Source of the DNA: Oehlia diaphana
Taxonomy: Eukaryota; Glomeromycota; Glomeromycetes; Glomerales; Glomeraceae
Direction of reading: 5' to 3'
Assembly: GCA_003833135.1 (NCBI GenBank)
Contig: QZLH01000395.1
Location: forward strand, 1 to 34,764
Length of the DNA: 34,764 nucleotides
Both the position numbers and the translations under genes were made by a program. Of the stretch, positions 22,605-32,638 are shown one piece after another. Numbering within the stretch: the first letter of the stretch is position 1; each line of letters opens with the position of its first letter. The notes below the pieces were generated by a model that saw nothing but the letters and a program-made list of their open reading frames with translations, searched no databases and was not told the DNA's origin.

Positions 22605-24512
22605 ATGAGTAGCTCTTCTAACGCTCCCACTGAAGAAAATACAAATATGTCGTCATCGGCAAACATTACCCCACACATCCACTATGAACTTTTACCTCAG
22701 AGTGCTTTATTACCAGAAGAGAATCTCTCACTTCCAGATACAATTAGACTTTTAACTGAAGAAGGAACTAAAGCTTTTAAATTGAAGGATTACGAAACGG
22801 CAGTGCTTAAATACGAAGAAGCTTCTCAACTTGCGTATGTATCTATGCTTTTATAAGATTTTATGACTTTTGACGCGTAATCTGAAGAAATAATAATGAA
22901 ACACTAATAAAATAAAAGATAAGGTCAATTTAAAAAGAATTCTTTTTATATTAATTGTTGATACTTAAAAAAATTCTCTCTTCTCAAGCGAACTGCACTA
23001 TGGTAATTCGGAAGAATTTGCCGATGCTCTTTTTAATTACGGAAAAGCGTTAATTGAAAATTCAATATTCCAAACCTCTGTACTCGGGGACAATTCATTA
23101 GAAAAACGAATTGCGTTAGAAATTCAAGAAGGTTAAAGATAATCTTTTCGTATCGCCCTTTTTATTGTAACATATTTTTTTAAGAAAAATCTTTTTTATT
23201 TGTCAATTATTGTATAGATGAGCTTCAGCATAATAATTCTCATATTTATTTCGAAGGAGAACCTAGTTTTGAAGACGAAATGGTAGAAGAGCTAACTGAA
23301 GAGAGTTTGGAAAAAGAAATTAACAATAATGATGGTGAAAGTCATGCCGAAACAACAAATGAATCACAAACAGATCAAGATAGTGATTTAAATGTGGCAA
23401 ATGATGTTTTGATTATTGCTCGAGATATCTATTTAGATGTTGGTACTGAGAGATCAAAAGCGAGCCTTGGAGAAGTATTCATGAAATTGGGAGATATTTC
23501 CCTTGAACAAGGTAAAAAAAGTTATGGATGGTAACTCAATAAATCTTTTGATTAAAAATAAAAATATTTAATTAATTGAATAAAAATTTTTTTTTAAAAC
23601 AAATTAATTTATAAATTAATTTAGAAAACTTCGATCAAGCAGTAGTTGACTATAGAGAAGCAGTAAAAGTAAAATCAGAAAGATTATCAGATGATAATAT
23701 GGAATTAACAGAAGCATATCCTTTTACCTCAAGGTTTAATTAGTTTTACTTTAACACAAAAAACGTGATTATATCCTTGACCTTTTAAAATACTCATTGG
23801 AGATTGGCTTTAGCTTTATCTGCAAGCACCGATAAAAGCCAGATTGACCAAGCTATCGAACATGTTGAACGAGCTATGGAAGTTTTAAACAAATGTAAAA
23901 AGAATTTATTAGAAAAATTAGCATCAGTTCAGGAAACTTATGGTAAAGGGAAGCAAGTGGCTAAAAGTGATGATAACACAGAAGACATCGAGAAAAAATT
24001 GAATGAAATTGATCAATTTCTTATAGAAATGGAAGCCAAGGTATCACTTCTTTATTTATCTATTTAATTTCATCATTTTAAATTTTATTAACCTATTTCC
24101 TTCGAAAAAGATCGAAGAGTTAAATACTGCAAAAATCAATCGTGACAAAGAAGTACCGACACCTAGCGAAATAGCACTTGCTGAATATGTTAAAATGTTA
24201 ACCCCTTCAGCTGAATCTGGTAGTACTACAAACGCTGGATCTTCATCAATAACATCTAATGTACCCATAAATGATATAACATCTTTAATCAAAAGAAAAG
24301 TTGTTGAAGATATAAAGAGCATTGATGAAAATTTAACAAATACTACTACAAATGAAAATAGTGTAACAAACACAATGATGGATGAAGGAGAAGAAAAGAA
24401 GCGTAAGGTAGAAAATTTAATTGATGAGACAATTAGTGAAGGAAGTGGGGAAGGAAGATCTGGAGAAAATGATGAATCTAGTCCAAATAAGAAAGTAAGA
24501 TTGTCAGGATGA
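22605..24512 (+). CDS. NASP/Sim3-family histone chaperone
   Basis: Six exons (22605-22834, 22989-23131, 23218-23511, 23625-23715, 23794-24040, 24111-24512) give 468 residues. An N-terminal TPR (about 50-100: GTKAFKLKDYETAVLKYEEA, FADALFNYGKALIE) is interrupted by an acidic insert (about 135-185). Next come a TPR-like GEVFMKLGDISLEQENFDQA and the SHNi-TPR region (about 220-265) with AVVDYREAVKVKSERL and EAHWRLALALS. A coiled coil and a tail with basic patches (EEKKRKVEN, NKKVRLSG) suggest nuclear localisation. The family (NASP, Hif1, Sim3) binds H3-H4 or CENP-A-type H3. Joining exons 4 and 5 requires an ATATCC...AC intron (23716-23793). The GT-AG alternative would replace the conserved HW of the SHNi-TPR by an unrelated YPFTS. 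Confidence 0.9.
23716..23793 (+). other. U12-type AT-AC intron in the NASP gene
   Basis: The 78-base intron starts ATATCCTTT, a perfect match to the minor-spliceosome 5' splice consensus. It has ATCCTTGAC at 23773-23781, one mismatch from the TTCCTTRAY branch consensus, and ends in AC 13 bases after the presumed branch A. Excising it joins GAA-GC to T-CAT-TGG in frame and restores the family phrase EAHWRLALA. Confidence 0.88.
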
Positions 24513-24921
24513 TAATATTACCTTATCTCTTTACCCTCTAAAGCATTGATTTTGTACCTATTTGTAAAGAATATGGTCTCTGATAATAATATTTTACATT
24601 ACCAATAATCGCCAAAATTTTATTGAAAGAATGAATTTTGCACTTATCTATTATTTTCTTTATAATTGGTATTAGAACTTAATATGATAGAGCTATTATA
24701 ATACAATCAATATACATAGGTTCAAATATTTTAATTTTATCATCATTATTCGCGGTGCCTTGGGGTGTGGTATGGGCTATTTAGTAATATTATATAACAT
24801 TTATTATATTAATTATATCTAGCATTAGTGTTTTATCGCTTTTTTTTACACTTTATAATTTACATAATATAAATATAACCTAATCAATTATTATAAAAAG
24901 AGATTTATAATATACTTGCCT
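24513..24921. other. Short intergenic region between convergent genes
   Basis: This stretch separates the NASP stop from the SKI8-like stop and is almost entirely AT-rich, apart from a G-rich patch near 24751-24778. It probably holds both 3' untranslated regions. No gene is seen. Confidence 0.45.
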
Positions 24922-26564
24922 TTATTTAGCAACGCAATACCATTTTAATAATAAATTATCAGTACCAACTACAAATTTATCACCATCAGGACTCCAAGAT
25001 ATGCAAGAAACCTTATATTCAAAAAAAAAAATAAACTTTAGTATTTATCATAGTTTTACCCATTTAAAACGGAAGTCTAGTTACCGTTTCTTTATGTTCT
25101 TCAATGGTATCTACAACTTGTGTTTTCTCATTCTTTTCAGGAAGTTGCCATAATTTAATTTTACAATCAGTTGACCTAATATAATAATAAAATAATAAAT
25201 AAAATTTTTTAATATTAAATAATTCGTGTAAAGACTTTATTTTACACTTACCCGCTTACGAAATGTTTATTATCACTAGCAGCCGCAACACACATAACGT
25301 ATCCTTCATGTCCAGTACATTTTGATATTTGATTACCATGTTTTCTATAAAATTTATCCAAATCTTAAATAATATACCAAACAAATAAATATAATATACT
25401 ACATTAAGCGAAATTATGATATTTACACATCATAAATGTTGATGGTCTCGTCATCAGAACCAGAAATTAGATGTTTTCCATCTGGAGTAAAATCCAAACA
25501 ACGTATAGGATTTCCCGAATGTCCAGTCAATTTGTGAAGAACTTTTGCACTTTCCACGTCAAACAAATAAATTTTGTCGTTATCAGTACCAAGTGCCAAA
25601 ATCTTATTATCAGGACTCTTTTAATTACATCATAAATTTTTTCATTAAGGATAATTGATTCTGGAAATTTTCTATTTTAAATAAATAAATAAGGATACAA
25701 AGCGGCAACATAGTCCATATTTTCCCTCGGATGTATAAGTTGCAACGATTTCTTCTAGATTAGAATCTTTTCTGAGATCAATAGTTCCATGCTGTGAAGC
25801 AGTAGCAAAGTAATTTCCATCTTTATTATATTGACCACAACAAACTTCTCCTATAATGTAAAAAACTGATTAGTTTTTTTTTGCAAGTAAATAAATTTTT
25901 AATGTAAGCTATTACCTGGCTTGGTCTCTATGTCGTTTATCAGGTTGCCTTCTAATATGTCCCACCTTTTAATAGTATTATCGAACGAAATTGATATGAG
26001 GACTATATGCAAAAATATTAGAAATAAATTAATGATAGAAAAAGATAAAACAAAAGTAACAATAGTAATCTCTGTTTTACTTACCTTTACCTGTTGGATT
26101 TATATCTAAACCGGTAACAGCTAATATATGACCCTCGAGAGTACGATAATGTTCTCCAGATTGCGCTTCCCTGATTCAAGTATTCTTTAGAGTCATATAT
26201 ATACACATACACATACATCCATTTTTTTTTTGCGGCAATAAAAAAGATGCAAACCAGATTTTAATCTCATTATCCAAACCTCCAGAAGCGACCACATTAC
26301 CGCTTGGTGACCAACGAACCGACCATATTTGTGATTTATGTGCTACATTAATATAAATTAAAAAGAAATACCTGTGAATTAGGGGAATAAAAGTATAATT
26401 ATTTCTATTTAATTTACCTTTTGGTTTTTCAACAAAGGATATAAATTGTAAACTCTATATTAATGAAATAAAAGATTTTAGATAAGGGAAAAAAATATTG
26501 ATAGAGATAGAAAATAACGTTTGTAAAGCAAAGAAACCCCTAAATAAATAATACTACTCGCCAT
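24922..26564 (-). CDS. WD40 repeat protein, SKI8/WDR61-like
   Basis: Ten exons (26564-26538, 26454-26418, 26342-26255, 26170-26085, 26002-25916, 25850-25699, 25617-25427, 25344-25252, 25175-25085, 25011-24922) give 313 residues. WD repeats are visible as AHKSQIWSVRWSPSGN..IKIW, LEGHILAVTGLDINPTGK..IKRWD, FSPDNKILALG..IYLFDV, LTGHSGNPIRCLDFTPDGKH..INIYDV, CTGHEGYVMCVAA..IKLW and VSCISWSPDGDK. Length, repeat spacing and the IWSV opening fit SKI8/WDR61, a subunit of the Ski exosome-cofactor complex (and of Paf1C in some eukaryotes). It is divergent, so another small WD40 protein is possible. The first exon is the weakest part: the join MASSIIYLG-SLQF uses a GTTTCT donor. Exon 3 also uses a weak GTTTGC donor. 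The intron after exon 6 has U12-type signals. Confidence 0.8.
25618..25698 (-). other. Probable U12-type GT-AG intron in the SKI8-like gene
   Basis: On the minus strand this 81-base intron starts GTATCCTTAT (8 of 9 matches to the minor GTATCCTTT consensus). It contains ATCCTTAAT at 25652-25644, matching the TTCCTTRAY branch consensus except for one base. It ends TTAAAAG, about 27 bases past the branch A, which is longer than usual. Removing it joins CCRF to SPDNKILALG in frame, an intact WD-repeat strand. Confidence 0.72.
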
Positions 26565-26820
26565 TATTGAAATGCGTCTTTATTAAATACGAAAAAAAGA
26601 AGAAAGATTTGGTAATTTGAAAACAATTGAAAATCTAAAATTCGAGAATCGAGAGTGCGGATCGATTTTGATTGCAGATCGGTCGGATTTTGAGATCGAT
26701 TATGATAACCAAATTTAGTTACGTACTAGACTCTCACTTCTAAAGAAAAAAATATTCAAATATCTTCTCCATATATTATCATTATTATTTCTCTGTTAGT
26801 ATATTCGTTTATAAAAGCAG
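26565..26820. promoter_or_regulatory. Shared upstream region of the SKI8-like (-) and P-protein (+) genes
   Basis: Only about 256 bases separate the two divergent start codons. A less AT-rich centre (about 26640-26700) contains overlapping GATCG-type motifs (CGGATCGATTTTG, GCAGATCGGTCGG, GAGATCGATTATG). These could be factor sites or a decayed repeat; no factor is assigned. Confidence 0.5.
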
Positions 26821-28443
26821 ATGGAAAATGTGGATCTAACATTTAGCCAACAAATAGATTCGATAGATACAAAACTCGTTCAACTTCTTAACGAACGTGC
26901 TCGTGTATCTTTGAATTTAGAGAAGGCAAAGGAAGGAAGGTCCGTTAATGAAAAGTTTTAAGCCAATTGCACCAACATAAATTGTATTAAAGCTATCAAT
27001 TTTTGATTTCGTTTATTACAGTTATGAAGATAATGAAAATGTCTATGTTTCCGGAAGGGAAAAACAACTTTTTGATAGAGTTAGTTTATTAATAATTTAT
27101 TAAAACGTCTATTGTATTATAGTTACTAACTAAATAATTTGACCAAAAAAAAGATTCATCGTCTCAATAATGGTCCGCTTTCATCAGAATCTCTTGTTTC
27201 TATCTACAAAGAGATTATATCTGCTTCAGTCTCATTACAGAAAGATGTATCTATTGCTTACTTTGGACCACTAGGATCATATACGCACCAAGTATGTTGT
27301 TGTTCTATTTGAATATTCGTTATTTTGTTTGTTTTGTCCACTAAATCGTAATTAATTTATAGGCGGCAATTGTAAGATTTGGGGACAGTATAAATTATCT
27401 CCCAAAGTCCACCATAAATGGTACATATTAAAATCAAAATTTTATGATATAGTTTTAAGCTAATTTTATTATTACATTATAAAGATATCTTTGATTCTGT
27501 GGAAAAGGGTCATACTACTTACGGTATTGTACCTTTTGAGAACTCAACATATGGATCAGTAGTTACAACCTTAGATAGATTCATATCTTGTAAAACACAT
27601 ATACTGGCCGAGACGTATTTGAAGGTATTCACTTTAGATATTTGTTATTAGTAAATCTCTTCAGTTTGACTAATGTGATAAATAATTTTTGTAACTATAT
27701 CAATATTCTTAAGATAAGTCATTGTCTCCTTTCAAAATCCAAATTCTCTTCTATAAATAAGGTGTATAGTCACCCACAGGTATGCTAATCAAATGATTAC
27801 TTAAGAGTATGTTATCTAAGAAATATTATAATCATTTTATGTTTTTAGCAATTGTTTATTTTCACTTAGGGGTTTGGACAATGTCAGAAGTACCTTGACT
27901 CACATCTTAAAGAAGCTCAGCGCATTGATGCATTATCCACAAGCAAAGCTGCAGAAATTGCTGCTTCAGAACCCTATTCTGCCGCAATTGCCAGTATAAC
28001 GTGTGCTGAATTATATGGATTGGAAGTACTAGGGAAGGATATACAAGATGCAAAAAGTAATAAAATTGACGTGTTATTAATTTTGATATTATTTCTTGCA
28101 TTAACAATTCTTCAAACAATTAGATAATGTCACGCGATTCTTCATCCTCGGATCTTCTTCTGAAAAACCAAGTGGCAATGATAAAACTTTCATTCTTTTT
28201 ACAGTAGATCACCAACGACCTGGAGCGTTATGTGATGGTTTAAGCGTTTTTAAAGATCACGGTATCAATCTATTGAAGATTGATTCGCGTCCTTCTTCGC
28301 AACAACCTTGGCATTATGTGTTCTTTGTTGAATTACAAGGACACAAGGAAGATGAAGTGGTGCAGAAAGCATTAAATAAAATCAATGAATTTTGTTTGGA
28401 CATAAAAATATTAGGAAGTTATCCTGATCAAAGGCCCTCTTAA
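26821..28443 (+). CDS. P-protein: AroQ chorismate mutase-like + prephenate dehydratase + ACT
   Basis: Eight exons (26821-26939, 27022-27079, 27154-27291, 27363-27420, 27485-27624, 27714-27779, 27870-28056, 28124-28443) give 361 residues. Residues about 8-90 form an AroQ-type helical domain (QIDSIDTKLVQLLNERAR, SGREKQLFDRIHRLNNGPLS). Prephenate dehydratase follows (about 95-270: SIAYFGPLGSYTHQAA, GIVPFENSTYGSVVTTLD, VYSHPQGFGQCQKYL, and the active-site TRF in NNVTRFFILG). A C-terminal ACT domain (HQRPGALCDGLSVF, INLLKIDSRPS) is the usual phenylalanine-binding regulatory module. The enzyme makes phenylpyruvate for phenylalanine synthesis. Yeast Pha2 lacks the mutase part, so the order here resembles bacterial PheA. 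The N-terminal active-site arginine of AroQ seems absent (Ser/Gln at that place), so mutase activity is uncertain. Confidence 0.93.
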
Positions 28444-30755
28444 CACATCATTTTTGATAGCTTTAAAAAAAGTATTATTTATTCTAAATAAAACTTATTT
28501 TAATAGAAAGTATTATAATGATTTCGTTATAATCACGTGAGAATAAGAAATGATGAAAATAATTCGGTTAAAGAACAGCTAAAGCAATGTATCTATTAAG
28601 GGTAACGACATGTTATGCAATTAAATTGATTCTGGTTGCTGAAAACAGTCAAGATTGCATCTTCTATTAGTCGGTCTGGATCCACGGCCATCGCCAAGAA
28701 GGACTTCATGAACTTGCTGAAGTTGATCGATTTCAGAAAGTTCATCCGAGAACTTTTGCAGGAGGAGTTGCGTAAAAATCTTCATCAAAATCAGAAAATA
28801 CTGTGTAATGAGCTTGCATTCATAAAATATTTAATTCAAAAAAAAAAAATTCTTAGAAAAAATATATGAATAAATTTCAATTATGTGACTTCATGAAACA
28901 AAATTTGAAGTTTAACTCGGATTATATTCTTCAAAGGGTTATTATTCTTTAAACCACTTGATATATTCAGTCCAATTTACAGAAGACTTAAAACTTTCAC
29001 TTACTTTTTTCAGTCGGTCTTTTGTAAATTGAGGAAACATAAATGGAGGAAATTGAGAATAAGATATTATTTTAATTTTATGTAATTATTTGAAAGCTAA
29101 TTATTTATCATTATATATGTAATTTATATAATATATAAATGTTTGATTATTATACAATAACTTATTAAAGAAATACATCACCTTAATTAAATTACATATA
29201 TTGGCAAATTAAATAAATTTCAAACAATATTTACACCTATTTTTAAATTATAAGGTAAAGTTTATTTCAAAAATACCAATCTAACAGACAAACCAAAGTA
29301 AGATACCAAATGAATAAAAGATTAAGGCATTAAGCTTATTATATAATGACATCAATAATTAATATTAAGCAATATATTAGAGAGAATTTTGAGAGTATAT
29401 ATATACATATATATTATAACTCTTTCTGAATACATTATAGATAGAGATTTTTAATATACTTTTAACTTAAAATTGCTAGAGAAACTGTTTTAGCAAGTTA
29501 GTGAAATGCCAAAATAATAAAACTTTGTTAAAACTATATAAAAGTTTTATTAAAAAATTGGTAAAACTTTAAACTTGATAAAACTTATTATAAATGCCAA
29601 AACTGCCAAAATTTTATGTAAGCTATAATAAAACTATAGTAAAATCTTAGTAAAACTAATTGTAGGATTTTGGAAAAATTTAGGTAAGCAATCTTATTAC
29701 TTTTAAGTTTTAATTGGTAGTTTTTTGTAGCAAAACATTTGAATAAAAAAGTATAAAAATTAATTTATCATCTATATCAGAATTTAAAAAAGTAGTATTT
29801 TACCTAATTAGTAATCTTATAAACTTCTTATAAATTAAATTAGCTTATAAGATTTAATTAATTCAAATAATTGGTTAATATTTAATTACAAATAAGCAAT
29901 TTTATAACTTTTAATTATATGTTTACTAATAAGAAATATACTAAAAATCTTAAAATACTTTTTGCAATTTTTTTAATATTTAGTAATTCAATTAAACTTT
30001 TTTTTATTTTTTAAAAAAAAAATTATTATTATTATTTTTTTATTATTAATCAGTGGAAATGTTTCCAAAAATTAGAAGGAGATTTTTTGTACTATGATAC
30101 CTCAATATAAATTATTGGAACAGTATAACTATATGATATATAATATATATATAAATTAAAGGTTGGCCAAAATTGGTACAAATGGCTAAAATTGATAATT
30201 TTCAGATTATAATTCTGGCTAAAATTTTCATAATTCTGGCTGAATTTGTAATGTCAGCTCAAATTACATTAAAATCAAAATTTTCAGATCAAAGGTAATA
30301 CCATATTTATACAATGTAACATTTTTTCTGATAATAGTAAACATATTTGTTCAAGGTTTGAAAAATATTTTTAACCCTTTTAAAAGTTAAAAACTTTATT
30401 TTATTCAGTTGCATCTGGCCAAAAAAAAAGTAGTCAATTATATGATTATTTTAATATAACAAATTAATAAAAATTAAGAAAATTTATTTAACCTTTTTCT
30501 TTTACTTATTTTTTTAAATATTCAATAAATATCTTTTATTTTAATGCTACTTTAGATACTTTTTATATATAAAAAAATATTTTACTTATTCATATTATAC
30601 TATTTGTATTTATAACTTAATAAAGTAAATAGACCTAATAGTCAATAAAAATTTTTTTTATAAATAAATAATTTTTATTTTATTTTCTTGTTAAATGAAC
30701 TAAAGTTTTTAATGTTATAATAAATTATAAGATTACTATAATATTAGGAATTAAG
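28444..30755. other. Gene-poor AT-rich region
   Basis: Beyond the P-protein 3' end no intact gene is supported. Besides the small open frame described separately, the minus strand at about 29050-28942 reads as a short protein-like C-terminus (FPPFMFPQFTKDRLKKVSES, ending WFKE-stop) that may be a gene remnant. Around 29490-29660 many ATGCCAAAA / TAAAACT motifs recur. At 30190-30260 ATAATTCTGGCT occurs twice. The rest is A/T-rich without visible structure. Confidence 0.45.
28636..28869 (+). CDS. Unrecognised small open frame in GC-shifted island (possible gene fragment)
   Basis: A frame opening at TTG 28636 (no upstream ATG; first internal ATG at 28708) runs 77 codons. The part up to about 28780 is clearly richer in G/C than the surrounding DNA and reads as a plausible helical, charged protein (SRSGSTAIAKKDFMNLLKLI, FRKFIRELLQEELRKNLHQ). 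It then degrades into Lys/Ile codons. The reverse strand has a competing 55-codon frame. It is most likely an exon or a remnant of a larger gene or transposon. I recognise no family. Confidence 0.25.
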   Translation: MLKTVKIASSISRSGSTAIAKKDFMNLLKLIDFRKFIRELLQEELRKNLHQNQKILCNELAFIKYLIQKKKILRKNI

Positions 30756-32130
30756 TAGTGTTTCAAAAAAAATCTGATCTGATTCGTATCTGCAGATCTG
30801 ATCTGTGACGGATCAGATCAGATCATATATTTTATGATCTGTGATCTGATCCAAATCAAAAAAAATTTGATCTGCTTCAGATTGAATCGGATCAGATCAA
30901 CATTTTATTATAACGGATCAGATCAGATTGATTCGAACGGATCTAGATCGGATCCAGTCCAAAACCATTGCGAAATGGTTTTTAATTAAAATAAAAAATA
31001 TTTCACATTTTTTATTATAATCATTAAAAAAACATTGCGAAACATTTTTTTTTCGATAAATTAAAAATAAAAAATGTTTCGCAACGTTTTTTATTAAAAT
31101 AGTTAAAAAACCATTGCGAAACAGTTTTTTTTACAAGTAAAAAATGTTTCACAATGTTTTTTTATTAAAATTAGTTAAAAAAACTGTTGCGAAATGGTTT
31201 TTTCCTTTTAAATTAAAATAAAAAATGTTTCACAACGTTTTTTATTATAATTGTTAAAAAAAATGTGCGAAACATTTTTTTTTCGATAAATTAAAAATAA
31301 AAAACGTTTCGCACCGTTTTTATTAAAATAGTTAAAAAACCGTTGCGAAACAGTTTTTTTTACTTTATATTGCAAATAAAAAATGTTTCACAGCATTTTT
31401 TATTAAAATAGTTAAAAAAACTGTTGTGAAACAGTCTTTTTCTTTTAAATTAATAATAAAAAACATTTTGCAACATTTTTTATTATAATTGTTAAAAAAA
31501 ATGTTGCAAAACGTTTTTTTTCGATAAATTAAAAATAAAAAACGTTTTGCAACATTTTTTATTAAAATAATTAAAAACCCATTGCGAAACAGTTTTTTTT
31601 ACTTTTTATTGCAATTAAAAAACATTTCGCAACATTTTTTATTAAAATAATTAAAAAACTGTTGCGAAACGGTTTTTTTTCTTTTAAATTAAAAATAAAA
31701 AACGTTTCGCAACATTTTTTATTAAAATAATTAAAAAACTATTGCGAAACAGTTTTTTTCCCTTTATATTGCAAATAAAAAATGTTCTGCAACGTTTTTT
31801 ATTAAAATCATTAAAAAAACGTTGTGAAACATTTTTTTTTTGATAAATTATAAATAAAAATGTTTTGCAACATTTTTTATTTAAAATCGTTAAAAAAACG
31901 TTGTGAAACGTTTTTTTAAATTTCGGATTCAAATCAGACCGGATAAATCCGAATTTAATTCAAACTGAATCGAATCAAGTCTGTTTCAGATTCGGATCAG
32001 ATCAGATCCAATTTTTTTTAATCCAAATTCGAATCAGATCGAATCCATTTATTTTTGATCTGAATTCAGATCAGATCAGATTCATCTCAAATCCGATCTG
32101 ATTTGATCCGTTCAGAACACTAGAATTAAG
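30748..32130. mobile_element. Non-autonomous hAT-like element with 8-base target duplication
   Basis: The element spans 30756-32122 (1367 bases). It begins TAGTGTT and ends AACACTA, and is flanked on both sides by the identical 8-mer GAATTAAG (30748-30755 and 32123-32130). Eight-base target duplication with short terminal inverted repeats is the mark of the hAT superfamily. Just inside both ends (30775-30960 and 31930-32115) lie many GATCAGATC / GATCTGATC motifs, comparable to the subterminal repeats that hAT transposases bind. There is no transposase gene; the centre is a palindromic minisatellite. Confidence 0.8.
30961..31918. repeat. Palindromic minisatellite core (~13 units of ~77 bases)
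   Basis: The core ATTGCGAAAC (with variants GTTGCGAAAC, GTTGTGAAAC, GTTGCAAAAC) recurs about every 77 bases from about 30967 to 31905. Between successive copies lies the reverse-complement form (GTTTCGCAAC, GTTTCACAAC), each bounded by A and T runs. Every unit can therefore fold with its neighbour, and the whole array alternates in orientation. It lies inside the hAT-like element. The open frame on the minus strand here (31684-31932) is a by-product of the repeat. Confidence 0.85.
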
Positions 32131-32600
32131 CACTAATGTCTAATTTAAATAAACAAATAAAGACATAATATTTAATTATTTTTGTAATTAAACCTTATTT
32201 AGAATGCTCAAATAGACTTAATAATATTATTCTAATAAAAAAAATTTTTTTTTTATTAGTATTTTAATTAAAAAATTTGACAAAATTTATAAATAACAAA
32301 AAATCTAGCTTAATAATCACAATCCATCTATTTCTATTCGTATCTGTAACTAAATATTTGACATTTTCAGATAATAGATGAAAATTTTGTAGACAGATCA
32401 GATAAAAGCAGATGAAGAATATCTGTAACAGATCATCCAGATAATCCTCTCAGATATTTGTAGAATATCTTAGACTTAAATTAGGCTAAATTTATAGTTC
32501 TGGCTAAAATTATAACACAAAAAATTAGCAAAAAATTTTATGTAACATAATTTATCCAGTGGCTAAACCTTTTATCTGAAATCATATGACTATTGTTATT

Positions 32601-32638
32601 ATAATTCTGGCTGGTATTACAGAATTAGCCAGAATTAT
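32601..32638. repeat. Perfect 12-base inverted repeat of the ATAATTCTGGCT motif
   Basis: ATAATTCTGGCT (32601-32612) and AGCCAGAATTAT (32627-32638) are exact reverse complements separated by 14 bases. The half-motif is dispersed elsewhere in this window, at about 608-655 and 30210-30245. Confidence 0.8.

Noticed and set aside
23733..23805. GT-AG alternative intron in the NASP gene
   Set aside because: It keeps the frame but gives EAYPFTSRLALAL, losing the conserved His-aromatic of the SHNi-TPR. The AT-AC solution matches the family and has all minor-intron signals.
30961..31918. CRISPR-like array
   Set aside because: The spacers are not unique, the repeats alternate in orientation, and the DNA is eukaryotic with transposon ends around it. 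It is a minisatellite.
31684..31932. 82-codon open frame on the minus strand
   Set aside because: It is the translation of the palindromic minisatellite (repeated NKK/FLF phrases), not a gene.
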